The notes under the pieces were generated by a model. The model did not search any database, was not told the DNA's origin, and worked only from the letters and a program-made list of their open reading frames with translations. From Cyclaneusma minus (lineage: Eukaryota; Ascomycota; Leotiomycetes; Marthamycetales; Marthamycetaceae): a stretch of 64,000 nt of DNA. Below are positions 33,794 to 45,669 of the stretch, piece after piece. Every line of letters starts with the position of its first letter. Position 1 is the first letter of the stretch. The position numbers were made by a program, and so were the translations under genes. The DNA lies in the NCBI GenBank assembly GCA_037179335.1, contig JAKZHN010000024.1, forward strand, positions 434,001 through 498,000, in the 5' to 3' direction.

Positions 33794-36747
33794 TCAATCG
33801 CCATCCGAGGAGCCGCTGTTACCATCTCCGCCGCTCTTGATGGCTGATGATATGCTGATGGCGATTTTGCCCTTAGGCGCACCGCCGTTGGATTCCTTGC
33901 TACTGCCGAAACCCTTTTTCCTTCGAAGCGTTGAATTGGACGAGTTGCTCGGGTTGGAGTTGAGGGAAGATGCCGAAGCGCTCGAGTTCCGTCGTTTTGA
34001 GAGCGACAGTTTACCGAGCTCGTCCTCTTCGTCCTCTTCTCTCCGTCGTTTTTCTGAAAGACGCTCGGGTGGTGCCACAGGTGATGGAGTAGTCGATGCA
34101 GGCTCGCCATTGCTCTTTGAGGGCTCGGACTCTGCATCATCTTTGTCGGATGGTGGTGCTGCTGCTGTTGTGGTTGAGGTTTCCGTTTCCATCGCGTCAG
34201 CTTCTTCATCAGATCCATAATCCACGAGACGCTTCGACAGTGGCGAGGCACCATTAGTGGTAGTGTTTCGGTTGGCTGCTGGCTTGTTCTCTTCTTCATC
34301 ATCCGAGGTATTGAAGTATTCCTCTTCCAAAACATCGAGATCTTTGACTCCTTGCCACCTCCTGCCATCGCCGATTTGTGCTCTTCCAGGCGTATCCCCA
34401 TCGGTCTCAGCGAATGATGGCGTCTCTAGCGTATGATAACCTGCTTGTGACTGGTCGTAACTAGCCACAAGATCGGTGAAGGTATCCACATAAGTGATCT
34501 CCTTGATCTTCTCCCGATAGTTCTCCACGATATGGTTGATCAGCACCTTGATGTCTTCCCGCTTGATGAAGACAAATAATTCCAAGCAGGCCGAATTCAG
34601 GAGGTTATCCCTCGGCATGGTCTCGTACACAATGTCGAGTATAGGTGCAAAGAGGTGTTCTTGCATCATCTGTTGGTTATAGAACTCATCCTGAAGGCCG
34701 ACCAGGTTCCTGAAGAATTTCAATGCAGCTAGACAGGACGTTAGTAGAAAGTTACCAACGGGGAAAACGGAGCAACATACTGAGTTTGAGGTGCTTCTCC
34801 GGGCACGACAACAATTGAGCAATACGTTGACCAAGGTTTTCGGCCAAAACGAAGTACTTGCTTCGATGTTGATGTTGCCGTATGAAGAAGCATAGTATCT
34901 CTATCAGGTGTATGAATAACGAGACTTGCTGTATGCTAAAGATCATGTTCGCCCGGCCCTTGAGATCTACCAAAGGCCTGAAAAGCTTCTTTGCCGACTC
35001 CTCGTAAAAGTTGACTAGGAACATTTCTTGCTGGGGGTCGGCCTGAGCCCTTACCCTTACTGCAAATTCGTTGCTCGCTTTTGCCAGACTTTCTAATTGG
35101 GGTGCCTGAGTAACGGGATCCAGGAGGACCTTGATAGCGTCTGCTATGTGCGCTTTTACTCCCAGATCGGCCTCAACAAGAAGGAGATCAATGAGTGAAT
35201 CAGTCAAGGGGGTCTGCTTCTCGCTAATTTGTCGAAATATGGTTTGGCGAATCATGTGTGGATCATGGTCAATCATGGAGACCAGCACATCTGTTCCACC
35301 AACCCTCACAGCAACGTCTGCGTGCCGTAGAGCGAAATTGATGACTGGGAGTAGGCCGTGGCCAAGGAAGTTGTTGTAGAGCTGCTGTCTTGCTGGTGCT
35401 TGGAGATTCTTCGCAATAGCACAGCACTGCTGGATGAAAAGAACGGCTTCCTTTTTCCGTTTCTGATCGGGCTCATTCGGACCAAAGATACTGAACAAAT
35501 CTTTCAGAAAGACTGAGTTCGTTTGCAAGTGCTGTACGATTTCGACCTGGTTGAAGAAGATGGCGGAGTTGAGAATGGAGAAGGTGGGATCGTCCAGAAT
35601 TCGTGCCAGCACAACATCCTTAAGATATTGTAATCGGTACGTATGGTGGATCTTTTTTCTGATTTGCTCATCTGCAATTGGAACGACCTCCTTATACCTT
35701 AGCGCGTCCGATAGCCAATGTCTGTGGTTGGCTTTGTGACTCGGAAAATCAGGATCGTACTCCAATGCGCCCACGACCCCAAGTACCACATCATCCGTAA
35801 CGACGTATTCAATTATGGAGCTATCGTTCAGAAGTATCAACGTCTTCATGATGTTGCAGAGTCGGTGTAGATCCGGCAAACTTTCGAGGTCCTCGGCCAT
35901 TTCCACCAAAGGTATCAATTTCGGTATGTAGTCCTCACTGAGAACAAACTTTGTGAGAGCTTCTCGTCCACTTTGGCTATTGCTGAGATGGCGCATTTGG
36001 GCTTCGAGCTCGAAGAGGTTTCCGAGCTCGGGATTGGGGAGGTGGAAAGAATTCGAAAAGGTGTCGATAGGCATATCGTCGGAACAGGCATCGTCCACTA
36101 GCCCTGGAAACAGTTGTTGTGAGCGTTCCGTCGTTGCAGGTATTCTCTGAAACAATAAGAGGGTTGTCAATATTACATACCGTGGCCACCAATTATGATT
36201 TGCTGCTGTATGCTGCTCACGAATTTCCTGCAAGCGAATTGGTCAGCACTACACGTATGTAGAGAGCCCTTGAGAGGACATACCATATTGCAGCACAACC
36301 TTCAGACTCTTGGAAGCTGAGGGCCATGTCGACATTGCTAACAGGATCGGTCCAGACGATGAGTGTTTCTAGCTTCTGTCAGTGGTTTCTCTAACAGCGG
36401 CGCCACAGCAGACTGACCTTGCTGTTTTTGAAAGCCATCCTTTTCTCCCACGCGCGTTTCCAGGAGCAGCCTTTCGGGCTCTTCTTCAGATGTCACGATC
36501 ACGCGAGGCTCTTCCTGGCGACCCTGTTCGTTGTGCCTGGTCTTCTCCAAAGAAAGTCAGCAATGCTCAGACGCGTTGTGCAGCGGGCGCGCTTGGAGCG
36601 CCAAGACAGGATTGAGTCCGCGGAACATACAACGATTACCGCGGTACAGAAGCCAGTGCCCCGGTCGAACCAGTCATTGTTCTTCAGCTCGTAGACCTTG
36701 ACCCTCTTCTTGTCGCTCAGCGGATTAGGCACCGCTTGTGCCATCAT
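33794..36747 (-). CDS. PSY2: Protein phosphatase 4 regulatory subunit 3 (Psy2/SMEK)
   Basis: Targeting subunit of PP4, acting in DNA-damage recovery. The six-exon model is complement(33794..34728, 34781..36103, 36181..36227, 36284..36368, 36418..36541, 36631..36747), 876 aa, all phases consistent. The N-terminal EVH1/PH-like domain is assembled from four exons: KKRVKVYELKNNDWFDRGTG, EEPRVIVTSEEEPERLLLET, ETLIVWTDPVSNVDMALSFQ and ESEGCAAIWKFVSSIQQQI. The SMK-1/armadillo region follows (about 150-600), with HLPNPELGNLFELEAQMRHL, RLQYLKDVVLARILDD, IFGPNEPDQKRKKEAVLFIQ and FFRNLVGLQDEFYNQQM. The C-terminal about 200 residues are acidic and Ser-rich with a basic KRRREEDEEDELGKL segment. The first codon could be either of two adjacent ATGs (36747 or 36744). 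Confidence 0.9.
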
Positions 36748-39456
36748 CGGCTGTTGCAGCTCCCCCTGCGTGGATTCGGTACGGGTCCAGAGTTGGATTG
36801 CGCAAGATGGTCGGCGATTGGAGGTGCTGTTGGAGAGAGAGTAGTTCGGAGCGTGACGCCGCCACAGTGGCTCGGCGCGCCGCGACTTGTAATGGCGGAT
36901 CTGGGCGATGCGCAAGCTCACTGGCGACCCTTGGGAATTGAAGTCTGGCAGCGGCAACAGACAGACAGCGATACGCGATGCGGCTCTGGTTGGGTGGGGG
37001 TTGTGGTTCCGCAGGGCAGGTGGGTTTCGCGGTCATGCCAGTGTTGTCGTAGATAGCGTCAGGCCCAAGTTGTGAATCGGCTCCGCCTAGCGCGAATGGC
37101 CCGTGCGCTATTTCTGGCAACATGAACATCGCAGCCGCTATCTTTGGCGTCCCGCACTGTTAAATCTTCGCCATTGTTCTTCACATGCTTCTAATTCTTG
37201 TTCACTTCTGGAAATAATTACAAGCACCAAAACCGGCGTTCTCGCCCCTTTTTCGATCTTTTATGTTGCCTCATTCTGCTTCCATGATGGGCACTGCAGA
37301 ACATAACGATATGGTGGAAGCACAACCCCTGCTTTGTGGGGCAAGCAGTTTGGAAGGCGACATACACCGCGCCGAAGCTTCAACCTCACACAGCTGCCAA
37401 GCTGCTGGGCCCCAAAACCTTTTTGTGCGGTTGTGAAAGCCCTTGCTTCCGACATCGACATGTTCCAGAAGCCGGTTCCCAAAGACTCTCGTCCCCACTT
37501 CCCCAGGAATGCTAAAGTGGATCAACGGGACAAACGGACGCTGGAAGAACATTGAACCCATGCCCTTGGTACCGTCATGGCTCTCGGCCAAACTTGCTAT
37601 GTGCTGGTCCAACGACATACTTAGGACCTAGGTACATGTAGTCTTCGACTGCGGAAATTCCGGCCCCGTTACTTTCGCAACTCGGTTCCCGTGGTTGCGT
37701 CGACCGGGCTCCCAACTACACTCGGCCCGAACTTCGCTTCCAACGGCACGAACTGGATCGGCTGCAGAAAACTTCTGCAACTCCAAAGCTCTTTGAAGCT
37801 CTTCCCGGCTTCCCACTGCTCTACAGACTAGCACCGTCGACTGCCCTACTCTACTTATGGAACCCCGTATTTCAAATACTATGTCATATATGCGCATTAC
37901 TCTCGCCTGGCATTCTGCGAACCGCACCTGCAGTAGTGGTGGTCGAGTACAGGACTGGCCGATATGTGCCTATCCGTGTCGCGTGGCCTCCATGCCCTTC
38001 TGCTGGGGACCCCCCTCTTTATATCCACCTGGAAGCTCGAATCTACTCGAAGATGTGCAGACAATCGCTTCTGTCTGTGTAAGGCTGAAGTTGAGAAAAT
38101 CGACTCATGTCCTTTCTGTCTCACCGAGACCTACATACAGATGCATGGCACCCATGTGCCATGGAGCCCGAAGTTTCCATGATCACCGAATTCATGATTT
38201 TTCCTCCGTTGGGTTCACAAGGCCAGGGCTGTCAAATGTCAATAATGTTGCTTTTTTTCCAGCACGTCCAGCGTGCCACATCCATGGTGATGGGTCTCCT
38301 CGAGTCTCAACAGTTACCGGATACATGTAGCCCACGCCGGGCAAAGTTTCCTTTCCACGTCTCTAGACTCAAAATACCAGTGAGAACATTTTCGAAAGGT
38401 AAGTCGCAGTTTTTCCAAGGCATCTCAATCTAACAGCTTCCGGTGACTAGGATTCAAGTCATCGCTTGTCGGCGGAAAGGCTTCAAGACAGACCATCAAG
38501 TGCGACCTCCCCAAAGGCCGAGTCAACTTCGCATGTCAAGTGAGCAGCCGTCCTGCTTGAATCTTTGAAACAAGGCTCCCTGCCCTTTGGTATCTGCGCG
38601 TCAACCTAGTACATGGAAGCTACAACTACAAGTATCAAAGATGCAAGCGAGCCTACAGCATGCCGATCGTTCCGTCCGCCGACAGGGCTGGGTCGACACT
38701 CTACGCCACGAGCCTTGACGTTCCACCTAACAGATCATAGATGGCGTCTCTTATGCTCAGGCTTCAGCAGCAGGCCCGGGCTTATCTACCTATAGCTCAT
38801 GGTATTTCGGCCGCTTGGCACCAGTTCTAACAAGTTGACAACGCAGCAAGGCAAAAGGCTGAGCTTTGCCGAGACTCAATACCCAGCACACGTGTTCGGA
38901 GCAGGATCTTCGATGCGACTTCTACTCGTAAAATCGCAGCATTGTGCATATCTGCTATGCGGCAACAGATAAGGCTCGTATTGGTTGATGGATGCGTTAC
39001 TCGACATGAGCAGCAGAAGGAGCACGTTATCGCAGGGGGTGATCAACCCTCCAACACGAAAACTACCGACACAAGCGCGTCCAGTGCTACAATAATGTGG
39101 GCAGAGAAGGCCAAAGGCTTCAAGACGAAGGTCTCACAGCAGCATCCATTGTTGAACATCCTGATCGCAAGAAGCGCGCTTCGACAGTCTCCCCCGCGGG
39201 ACTCCCAGACCGAAGCCAGACCAGCCTATCGGCAAGATGCGAGTGCGCGAAGGGATGCGCCACCTCCGGCGATCCACTTACGCCCAAAAATAATCAATTA
39301 ATAGTATAGTGTTCTATCATGTACAGCGAACACTTCCAAGGCAGACCGACCGTGCCCGTCGAGGTGCAAATTTCGGAATGGGTAGCGAAAGGCGTCGTTA
39401 GCAAAGGCGTCGCAAAATGGAGGTGCTTGATTGCTCCCGAAGCGTCAACCATTCAA

Positions 39457-39457
<1 letters not shown>
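36748..39457. other. Gene-poor region left of the assembly gap
   Basis: About 2.7 kb upstream of Psy2 without a defensible gene. Open frames exist (for example near 37860-38330) but have no domain or splice support. Confidence 0.45.
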
Positions 39458-39512
<55 letters not shown>

Positions 39513-40043
39513 NNNNNNNNNNNNNNNNNNNNNNNNNNNNNNNNNNNNNNNNNNNNNNNNNNNNNNNNNNNNNNNNNNNNNNNNNNNNNNNNNNNNNNNN
39601 NNNNNNNNNNNNNNNNNNNNNNNNNNNNNNNNNNNNNNNNNNNNNNNNNNNNNNNNNNNNNNNNNNNNNNNNNNNNNNNNNNNNNNNNNNNNNNNNNNNN
39701 NNNNNNNNNNNNNNNNNNNNNNNNNNNNNNNNNNNNNNNNNNNNNNNNNNNNNNNNNNNNNNNNNNNNNNNNNNNNNNNNNNNNNNNNNNNNNNNNNNNN
39801 NNNNNNNNNNNNNNNNNNNNNNNNNNNNNNNNNNNNNNNNNNNNNNNNNNNNNNNNNNNNNNNNNNNNNNNNNNNNNNNNNNNNNNNNNNNNNNNNNNNN
39901 NNNNNNNNNNNNNNNNNNNNNNNNNNNNNNNNNNNNGTTGGGGTTGGATCGGGGGTCGTTTTCACTGGCGGGCCAATTTGGTGGTGTTTGTTTGCGCCCT
40001 TAGGGTCAACCTTTAACCGCCCCCCCCCCCCCCCCCCCCCCCC
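39458..40043. other. Assembly gap bordered by poly-G and poly-C
   Basis: 55 G in a row (39458-39512), 424 N (39513-39936), 83 bp of sequence, then 24 C (40020-40043). The 83 bp (39937-40019) resembles a noisy re-reading of 39375-39457: both contain a GG(A/T)GGTG..TTG.TTGC.CCC....GTCAACC.TT.AAC sequence running into the homopolymer. This points to a sequencing or assembly failure, not biology. ORFs running through it are meaningless. Confidence 0.85.
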
Positions 40044-41257
40044 AACACAGCCATGCCGTGCCGTATGTCCGCCAACTATCCAAAGGGCAAAGGCTGATTT
40101 GCCCGACCCTGGTCTCCGTCGATTGTCCGTCAGCTTGCCTTCCTTTTCTTTTTCGGGCCGCAGAACTTCCCCTCGACCCCGCGGCTCTCACTTTGGCAGC
40201 TTTCAGTTTCAAGAAACCAACTCTCGGCCTGCCACAACGAGGACATATATCGGATCACCCAGCTAATCGCGGCAACACAGCGACGAGGACCCTTACCGTT
40301 TCCCGGCCCTGTCTTGATTGATATGCCGGCCGAAAGGCGGCGTGCCGTGGGTGGGTAGTACGTCTTACCTGCAGCAACTTCAGCATGCAACGTGCTTGTC
40401 CAGCTCTGATTAACCCCCTGTCGGCGGAAGCCCGACTTTTGATGGTTTCCGGGACGTCATGCATACTTGCCAATCATGCTGACCCGTTGACGAGGCTCTG
40501 AGAGAAGCTACAGCTGCCAAGTCGACCTGACCGAAGTCCTTCAAGTCGATCGAGCTGATCCCGTCGTCCGTTGTATATTGCCGTGCCACACCTGTTGGAC
40601 CTTGCAGCTATTATAGGCATGGACAGCTGAGTGAAGTTCCTTATGTATTCCTCCTCTGCCCCTCCTCGAACAAGACCTTCTCTCTTCTTCGTCATAGACT
40701 GCAAATTGTTTGCCTATCCTCGTGTTCACTGTTGTTTCACTGTGACTTATCGCTTTCGTTTATTTTCCCACCTGAACCTTCAGCCTGCATTCTAGATCTC
40801 CGCTCCGATTTTTGCCATTCACTCTCCCCTTCAGCAACTACGGTCTTCTACACTCATAGTTAGTCGGCGTCTTCCATCGTCTCAGGGCTCCCGGATCGTC
40901 TACCATACGATACAGAGTTGTCATTTATCAAGTTTCTTGCTTTCTAAGCTCCACGAAATTCCTGCGGGTCGAGGGAACAGTCCTCAACTGTTCCGTGTTC
41001 GAGCTACGAATTGCCGTTGAGCCAGAAGGTATTCCTGATCGATTGCGGTATTTCCTCACTCACGCTCCGCACGTTGCAAGCCACCAGGCAATCGATATCC
41101 AGTGTTCTTACCGTCTTCCTGCCTCAAGTTCTCTTGGAATCATCTGAGCCTTACTGTTCTCGTCGATACCACACAGCAGCAACTTGGCAATACCAACACG
41201 TGAATCAGCTTCGAATCATAGGCAATCTGGAACGCCGCACTTCTGCCTCCCTCAGCG
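40044..41257. other. Region right of the gap and 5' region of the next gene
   Basis: No gene seen. The stretch 40700-41257 is CT-rich and free of upstream family signatures, consistent with a long promoter/5' untranslated region. Confidence 0.4.
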
Positions 41258-42181
41258 ATGTCCATCTTCTCGAGAATCAAGCTCACAAAGAGCTCCGCCG
41301 CCAAGAGTAAACCAGAGGGCAAGTCAGAGAGCAAAGGCAAAGAGCCAGCATCAAAAGTGCCATACCGGCACATCCCCACGCACGCCGCTATTGACGCCCT
41401 GTCTGGGGCTCCGTCGAGCTGGAAGTCTGAGGACCGGCCCCGGATCAAGGAACAACACAAGCGTCGCAGCCAGATGGCCGTCTCCCGAACCACCAGCTAT
41501 ATGTCCTCCACGCCTTCCGTGGGCGACTCGTCAGCTACCCACCGATCAACACTGCATAATGGAAATGGAAATCTCTCGCCTGTTCTATCCTCAACCCTCC
41601 ATACGCACAGCTACTCTCCCGCCAACATGCCACGCAGCCACAGCTACAGCAGCATCAATCCAACCTGGAATGACCGAGGCGACGCGTCGGTCCTCCACGA
41701 CTCAGCCATCCAGAAAAGGAAGAGGACGAGCCGCGGCTACTCGTATCACGAATATGCTGCCGTCGGGCCCAGTCCTCTCTCTAGTAGTATCTCTGGCCAG
41801 GGTACGTCTACTTCATTACGAATCACAAATTCGTAAACATATTTCACTGCTAACATACCTGGTACAGCTGAAGAAGATGAGACCACGTCGCCTCCTGAAT
41901 CATCAAACTCGTCTTCTTCGTCAAATCATATAGAAATATCCGTCTCACGTCCGCAAGCGACTGTCTACGGCAATCCGGGCGAGGATATCTTTCAGAGATT
42001 GCATACGAGCAAGACGCGGAAGGTGGGCGAAGCGCCGGTGGTGTCTGAGATTCCGCAGTTGTCGGAAGAGACGGAGACACCGGCGAGTGTAACGAAGGCG
42101 GCAGCAGAGGAGAAGCAGAAGCGAAAGAAGGCGAGGTGGAGTTTGCGGAGCAGCAAGATCGATGCTGCTATTGCGGCGTGA
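41258..42181 (+). CDS. Conserved fungal Ser-rich protein of unknown function
   Basis: Not assigned a function. The model is join(41258..41801, 41868..42181), 285 aa; the intron has a CTGCTAACATA branch region and closes in frame. It begins MSIFSRIKLTKSSAAKSK and continues with KVPYRHIPTHAAIDALSGAP and SSWKSEDRPRIKEQHKRRSQ. A long Ser/His/Tyr-rich disordered middle follows (SHSYSSINPTWNDRG). The C-terminus is KRKKARWSLRSSKIDAAIAA. No membrane segment or catalytic motif is seen. The N-terminal block looks conserved-type and is probably a short linear interaction region, but that is inference. Confidence 0.75.
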
Positions 42182-43091
42182 TTTTACAAGCATGGAACCT
42201 GTCCACCCAGTAATGCTGGTCCTCTCACTCTCTCCTATCGCGAAGTGGGCTATTGGCGGAGAAACCGATTGGCAAGTTGATACTACTGGGCTTTTCGCTT
42301 CTCTGAAGCGACGCGACGAGTTATGAATTCTGTCTTTCCGTTTTCTGTAGGCCGGCAGGTTGTTTGCAGGCCTCAATGATATAAATCTCGTATGAAGAAG
42401 GTTGCCCGTACACTTTTTTTTTGCCGTGGGAAAATGTATGAGAGGAATTCCGACCGCTAGGCTGCAAATCACGACTCGGTCACGCTATTTAATGTTATTC
42501 TTTGGAGGAGAGATTTTCGATCTCAAATACTTTTCCACGGTCAAAGGGCATGGATACTACGCTTTTCTATAGACTATAGGACGTTTTTTTGTTGTCGAAG
42601 CAAGAGAAGATCTTTTCTATGAGTAGCAAGTTCTCGTTGCATTTACTGGTTGTTGTGTTGTCTGGACCAGTGTCCAACTAAATAAATACCGAAATTCGGA
42701 TTTTTGAAACCTCATGGTAATGAGGCTGAGCGCGCAGGGCGTTTCAAACTTTTGGATTGATAGTAGTCCCACATCTGGCGTGCTATACGGTGCCAAGAAG
42801 AGAACGGCGAAGAGGTGTCTAGTCTCAAGTTTGATAGTGGGTACGTATCTGATTTAATCCCTGCGGTACTTGCAGCTAAAAAATGTTGGACAGCGGCGCT
42901 TTCGAAGCCTCAAGTAAACTAACATAGTGGGTAGCCGGATCACATCCTGGGCGCATGGAGCCACCATTGCTAGGTACCTTATATATACCGCCAGGAAGGG
43001 AAGTCGATTCTCTATCTTCCCCTCTCATCTTCGTTTTCGTTGTTTGCAACTCTTGGCACCCAAGCTCCCTGAATTTGAATTTCTGATCAAG
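42182..43091. other. Spacer, no gene seen
   Basis: About 900 bp between same-strand genes. No supported coding exon; the AT-rich stretch 42480-42720 looks non-coding. Confidence 0.4.
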
Positions 43092-43933
43092 ATGTCTTCT
43101 ACCAAGCCAATCATCGTCGTCGTTCCTGGATCAGCTCACACACCAAGTCACTGGGCCTTGCTTATTGCCGTGCTCGAGAAAGCAGGCTATCCGACTTTCA
43201 CAGCCACTCTTCCCAGCGTGGCCCCATCGGCGCCCGTGACACTATCCGAAGAAGTCGATTTCGTCCGCAACCGCATGATTCTTCCTATGCTGGATCAGCG
43301 CGGCCTCGATGTCGTCCTTCTCACCCACTCCTCCAGCTCCGTGCCCGGCAGCGCGGCCGCCAAGGGCCTCAGCAAAATGGAGCGAGAGGCACTGGGCAAG
43401 AAAACTAGTGTCATTGGCCAAATCATGGTTGCTGCCATGTTGGGAAGAGAGGGGTTGTCGATCATGGATATCATGGGAGGCAAGCTCCCACCACACATCA
43501 AACTCGACGTGAGCAATGACACTCTTCCCCTCAGTCTCCGTCGGCTTTACTAACATTTGTATCATACATGTAGTCGGAAGCACAGCTGTTAGTAGCCCCG
43601 GATCCGATCCCAGCACTGTATCCAGACGTGCCCGCTCCCCTGGCCCAGGCCGCCGCCGGAGCAATCCAGGCGCACTCGAATGCAGCATTCACGACGCCCA
43701 GTCCTCCACAATCTTGGCCGGACCAGGGCTTTGAGAACAGACGGGCGTTTGTGTATACCACGAATGAGGCAGTTGTTCCAAGCGCCGGGCAGACTGCTAA
43801 GGTGGCGCAGAGCGGAGTGAAGTGGATTGAGCGGAGCTTGCAAGGGGGTCATAGCCCGCAGCTGGCGCAGCCCGAGGCTCTGGGAGCCCTGGTCGTGGAA
43901 TTTGCCGAGCATTTCGTGGCTGTTGGGGCTTGA
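43092..43933 (+). CDS. Alpha/beta hydrolase (methylesterase/salicylate-esterase-like)
   Basis: The model is join(43092..43508, 43574..43933), 258 aa. It starts MSSTKPIIVVVPGSAHTPSH, the fold's first strand and oxyanion turn (PGSAHTPSHW). The nucleophile elbow reads VVLLTHSSSSVPGSAA. In relatives this is usually HSYGG or HSxGG, so the Ser is kept but the small glycines after it are replaced by Ser. The C-terminal motif SLQGGHSPQLAQPEAL supplies the catalytic His. Length and motifs fit the small esterases of secondary metabolism and ester hydrolysis. No signal peptide is seen. Substrate unknown. Confidence 0.75.
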
Positions 43934-44196
43934 ATAATGGGCTGGTGTTATAGTACCTAGGTACCTGGAGTGGAAAAGCCTCATCACCATAGTAGATTCT
44001 TAAATGCCAGGATGCTTGAGTTATATCAGCTGTGCCTCGTGGGTTTTCACTGCATGCTAAACGACAACGATATGGCCCCACTACTCGATCTAGGATGAAT
44101 TATAGCGTTGAACACATGATTGTTTCTACGTTCGTCAGGATATAGGCTTCAACTAGAGGCTCTAAGCAATAAAACACATTATCATCCGAGCACTCC

Positions 44197-45669
44197 TTAA
44201 AAATCAACGTCTCCACCCGACTGGTCCGAAAAGCCTCCTCCCGTCGTAACCGTCGTTGTAACCTCCTCATCCCCAGCACCTGGATTAGCAAGGAAATACT
44301 GATCCCCATAATCCATCCTCAGCTCCTCCCCAAACGCAATATCCCTCGCCGCCCTCACCACTAGCCGGTTCTTAAAAGCAATAACCTCCTGACTCACATA
44401 CACATTCGGCTCCTCCGGTCTTACAACCCCATTGACAAACCTAATCCAATTCCCCCTCTCGCCCGCAATGACCGTCGATACTGGAATCAGCTCTTCCTGC
44501 CTACTAGGTCGCCTCCCAGAATTCGGATCATCCGCCGGCGCCTCCTTCGCATTGAAGTGATGCGCATAGATGTTGTCTTGGTATGCGGCGTCGTTTTGCG
44601 TCGCATACGGGATCATTCGGCCGATATACTCGCCTATAATAGCATTCTTCTCAATCGGCTCCAGCGCCCTCAAGCCGCGCTCCGGATAGCTGTTCGGGCT
44701 CTGTGGTAACTGCACTTCGTAGACTTGCATAAGAAAGTTGCCTCGTCGCGGAAGCACAACATCGGGATCGCACATACACACATCGTCCTCCGCAACCACG
44801 ACATCGCGCGGGGTGGGACGTCGGTCGCTGACTTTCTTGCAGATGGAACAGCGCAGCGACCGACGGTTTCTGTCTTTGGGCTGGTAGGGCTTGTCTCTTG
44901 CGCGCCAGAATTGGGGATACGGGAGCTTGTGCTTGGGGCCCCATTCGGGAGGATACGGGCCGCCGGCGGAGGGCTGCCATTTTGCAAAGTTGTCGACGAG
45001 CTCGCTGTCGTTGAGGGGGATTTGGACCATGTTGGTTGGTGGGGATGGACCGCCGTAGAACTGGCAGCGGACGATGGCGCCTTGGGCGGATATGTATAGC
45101 TCGTGGGGGTGGTGCTCCCCCCAGAGACTGCGCAGGTGGGCGACGGTTTGTAGACGTAATGCTGCGGCGGAAGGCACTTGTTGCAAAGAGCGGACGTTTT
45201 CTTCAACCGGGACCTTGTAGAAAATGGCAAAGTAGTGCATGCTGCTAAGTTCCCGTCTGAATGCGTCGACCAAGGCCTTCCAGTGTTTGTCAGAGGCAAA
45301 GGCAGTCGCAGCTCGCAGGCTCTTGCTGAAGGTGAAGATACCCACATAATCGGGTTCCGCCGAGATCTGCATGATGCGGGTCTTATATCTGGCAGGCCAA
45401 GTGTCGTAGCTGTGAAGCGGATAGTCTTTCGACTTGATGATCTGGTCGCATACTCGCTCGTCATCCGTACGTCGACCGCCAGATCCCGCCGCTCCACCCA
45501 CCTCGTCATCATCCTCATCATCCTCTCCATATAGATCAAGTTCATCGTCTGCTGCCGCAAGCTCCTTGTAAAACTTCCCCAGAACATTCTCGACCGAGTA
45601 TTCATACCCATACCTTGTCATAGGCAAGGCCGTTCGAGACCGTGGCAGCGGGCCTGGTCGCGACGACAT
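44197..45669 (-). CDS. SET-domain protein (predicted lysine methyltransferase)
   Basis: Single exon, 490 aa. The N-terminal 330 residues contain an acidic stretch (DDELDLYGEDDEDDDE) and a region I cannot assign. A Cys-rich patch (LRCSICKK, DVCMCDPD) lies just before the SET domain at about 335-465. The SET core shows YPERGLRALEPIEKNAIIGE (SAM-binding N-flank), NWIRFVNG in place of the usual NHSC-type motif, and FGEELRMDYGDQYF, where the family Tyr of the ELxxDYG motif is present. The Asn/His of the canonical RFxNHSC motif is only partly kept (RFVNGVV), so activity is uncertain. Target unknown; probably nuclear. Confidence 0.75.
   Translation of the reverse strand: MSSRPGPLPRSRTALPMTRYGYEYSVENVLGKFYKELAAADDELDLYGEDDEDDDEVGGAAGSGGRRTDDERVCDQIIKSKDYPLHSYDTWPARYKTRIMQISAEPDYVGIFTFSKSLRAATAFASDKHWKALVDAFRRELSSMHYFAIFYKVPVEENVRSLQQVPSAAALRLQTVAHLRSLWGEHHPHELYISAQGAIVRCQFYGGPSPPTNMVQIPLNDSELVDNFAKWQPSAGGPYPPEWGPKHKLPYPQFWRARDKPYQPKDRNRRSLRCSICKKVSDRRPTPRDVVVAEDDVCMCDPDVVLPRRGNFLMQVYEVQLPQSPNSYPERGLRALEPIEKNAIIGEYIGRMIPYATQNDAAYQDNIYAHHFNAKEAPADDPNSGRRPSRQEELIPVSTVIAGERGNWIRFVNGVVRPEEPNVYVSQEVIAFKNRLVVRAARDIAFGEELRMDYGDQYFLANPGAGDEEVTTTVTTGGGFSDQSGGDVDF

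Noticed and set aside
39319..40266. 315-codon frame spanning the gap
   Set aside because: Exists only because N and poly-G do not encode stops; poly-Gly is from the homopolymer.
28898..43964. TACCTAGGTA palindromes near 28899 and 43953, and a related CCTAGGTACATG near 37627
   Set aside because: Short palindromes of this kind are common in ascomycete spacers; three scattered cases are not enough to claim a regulatory set.
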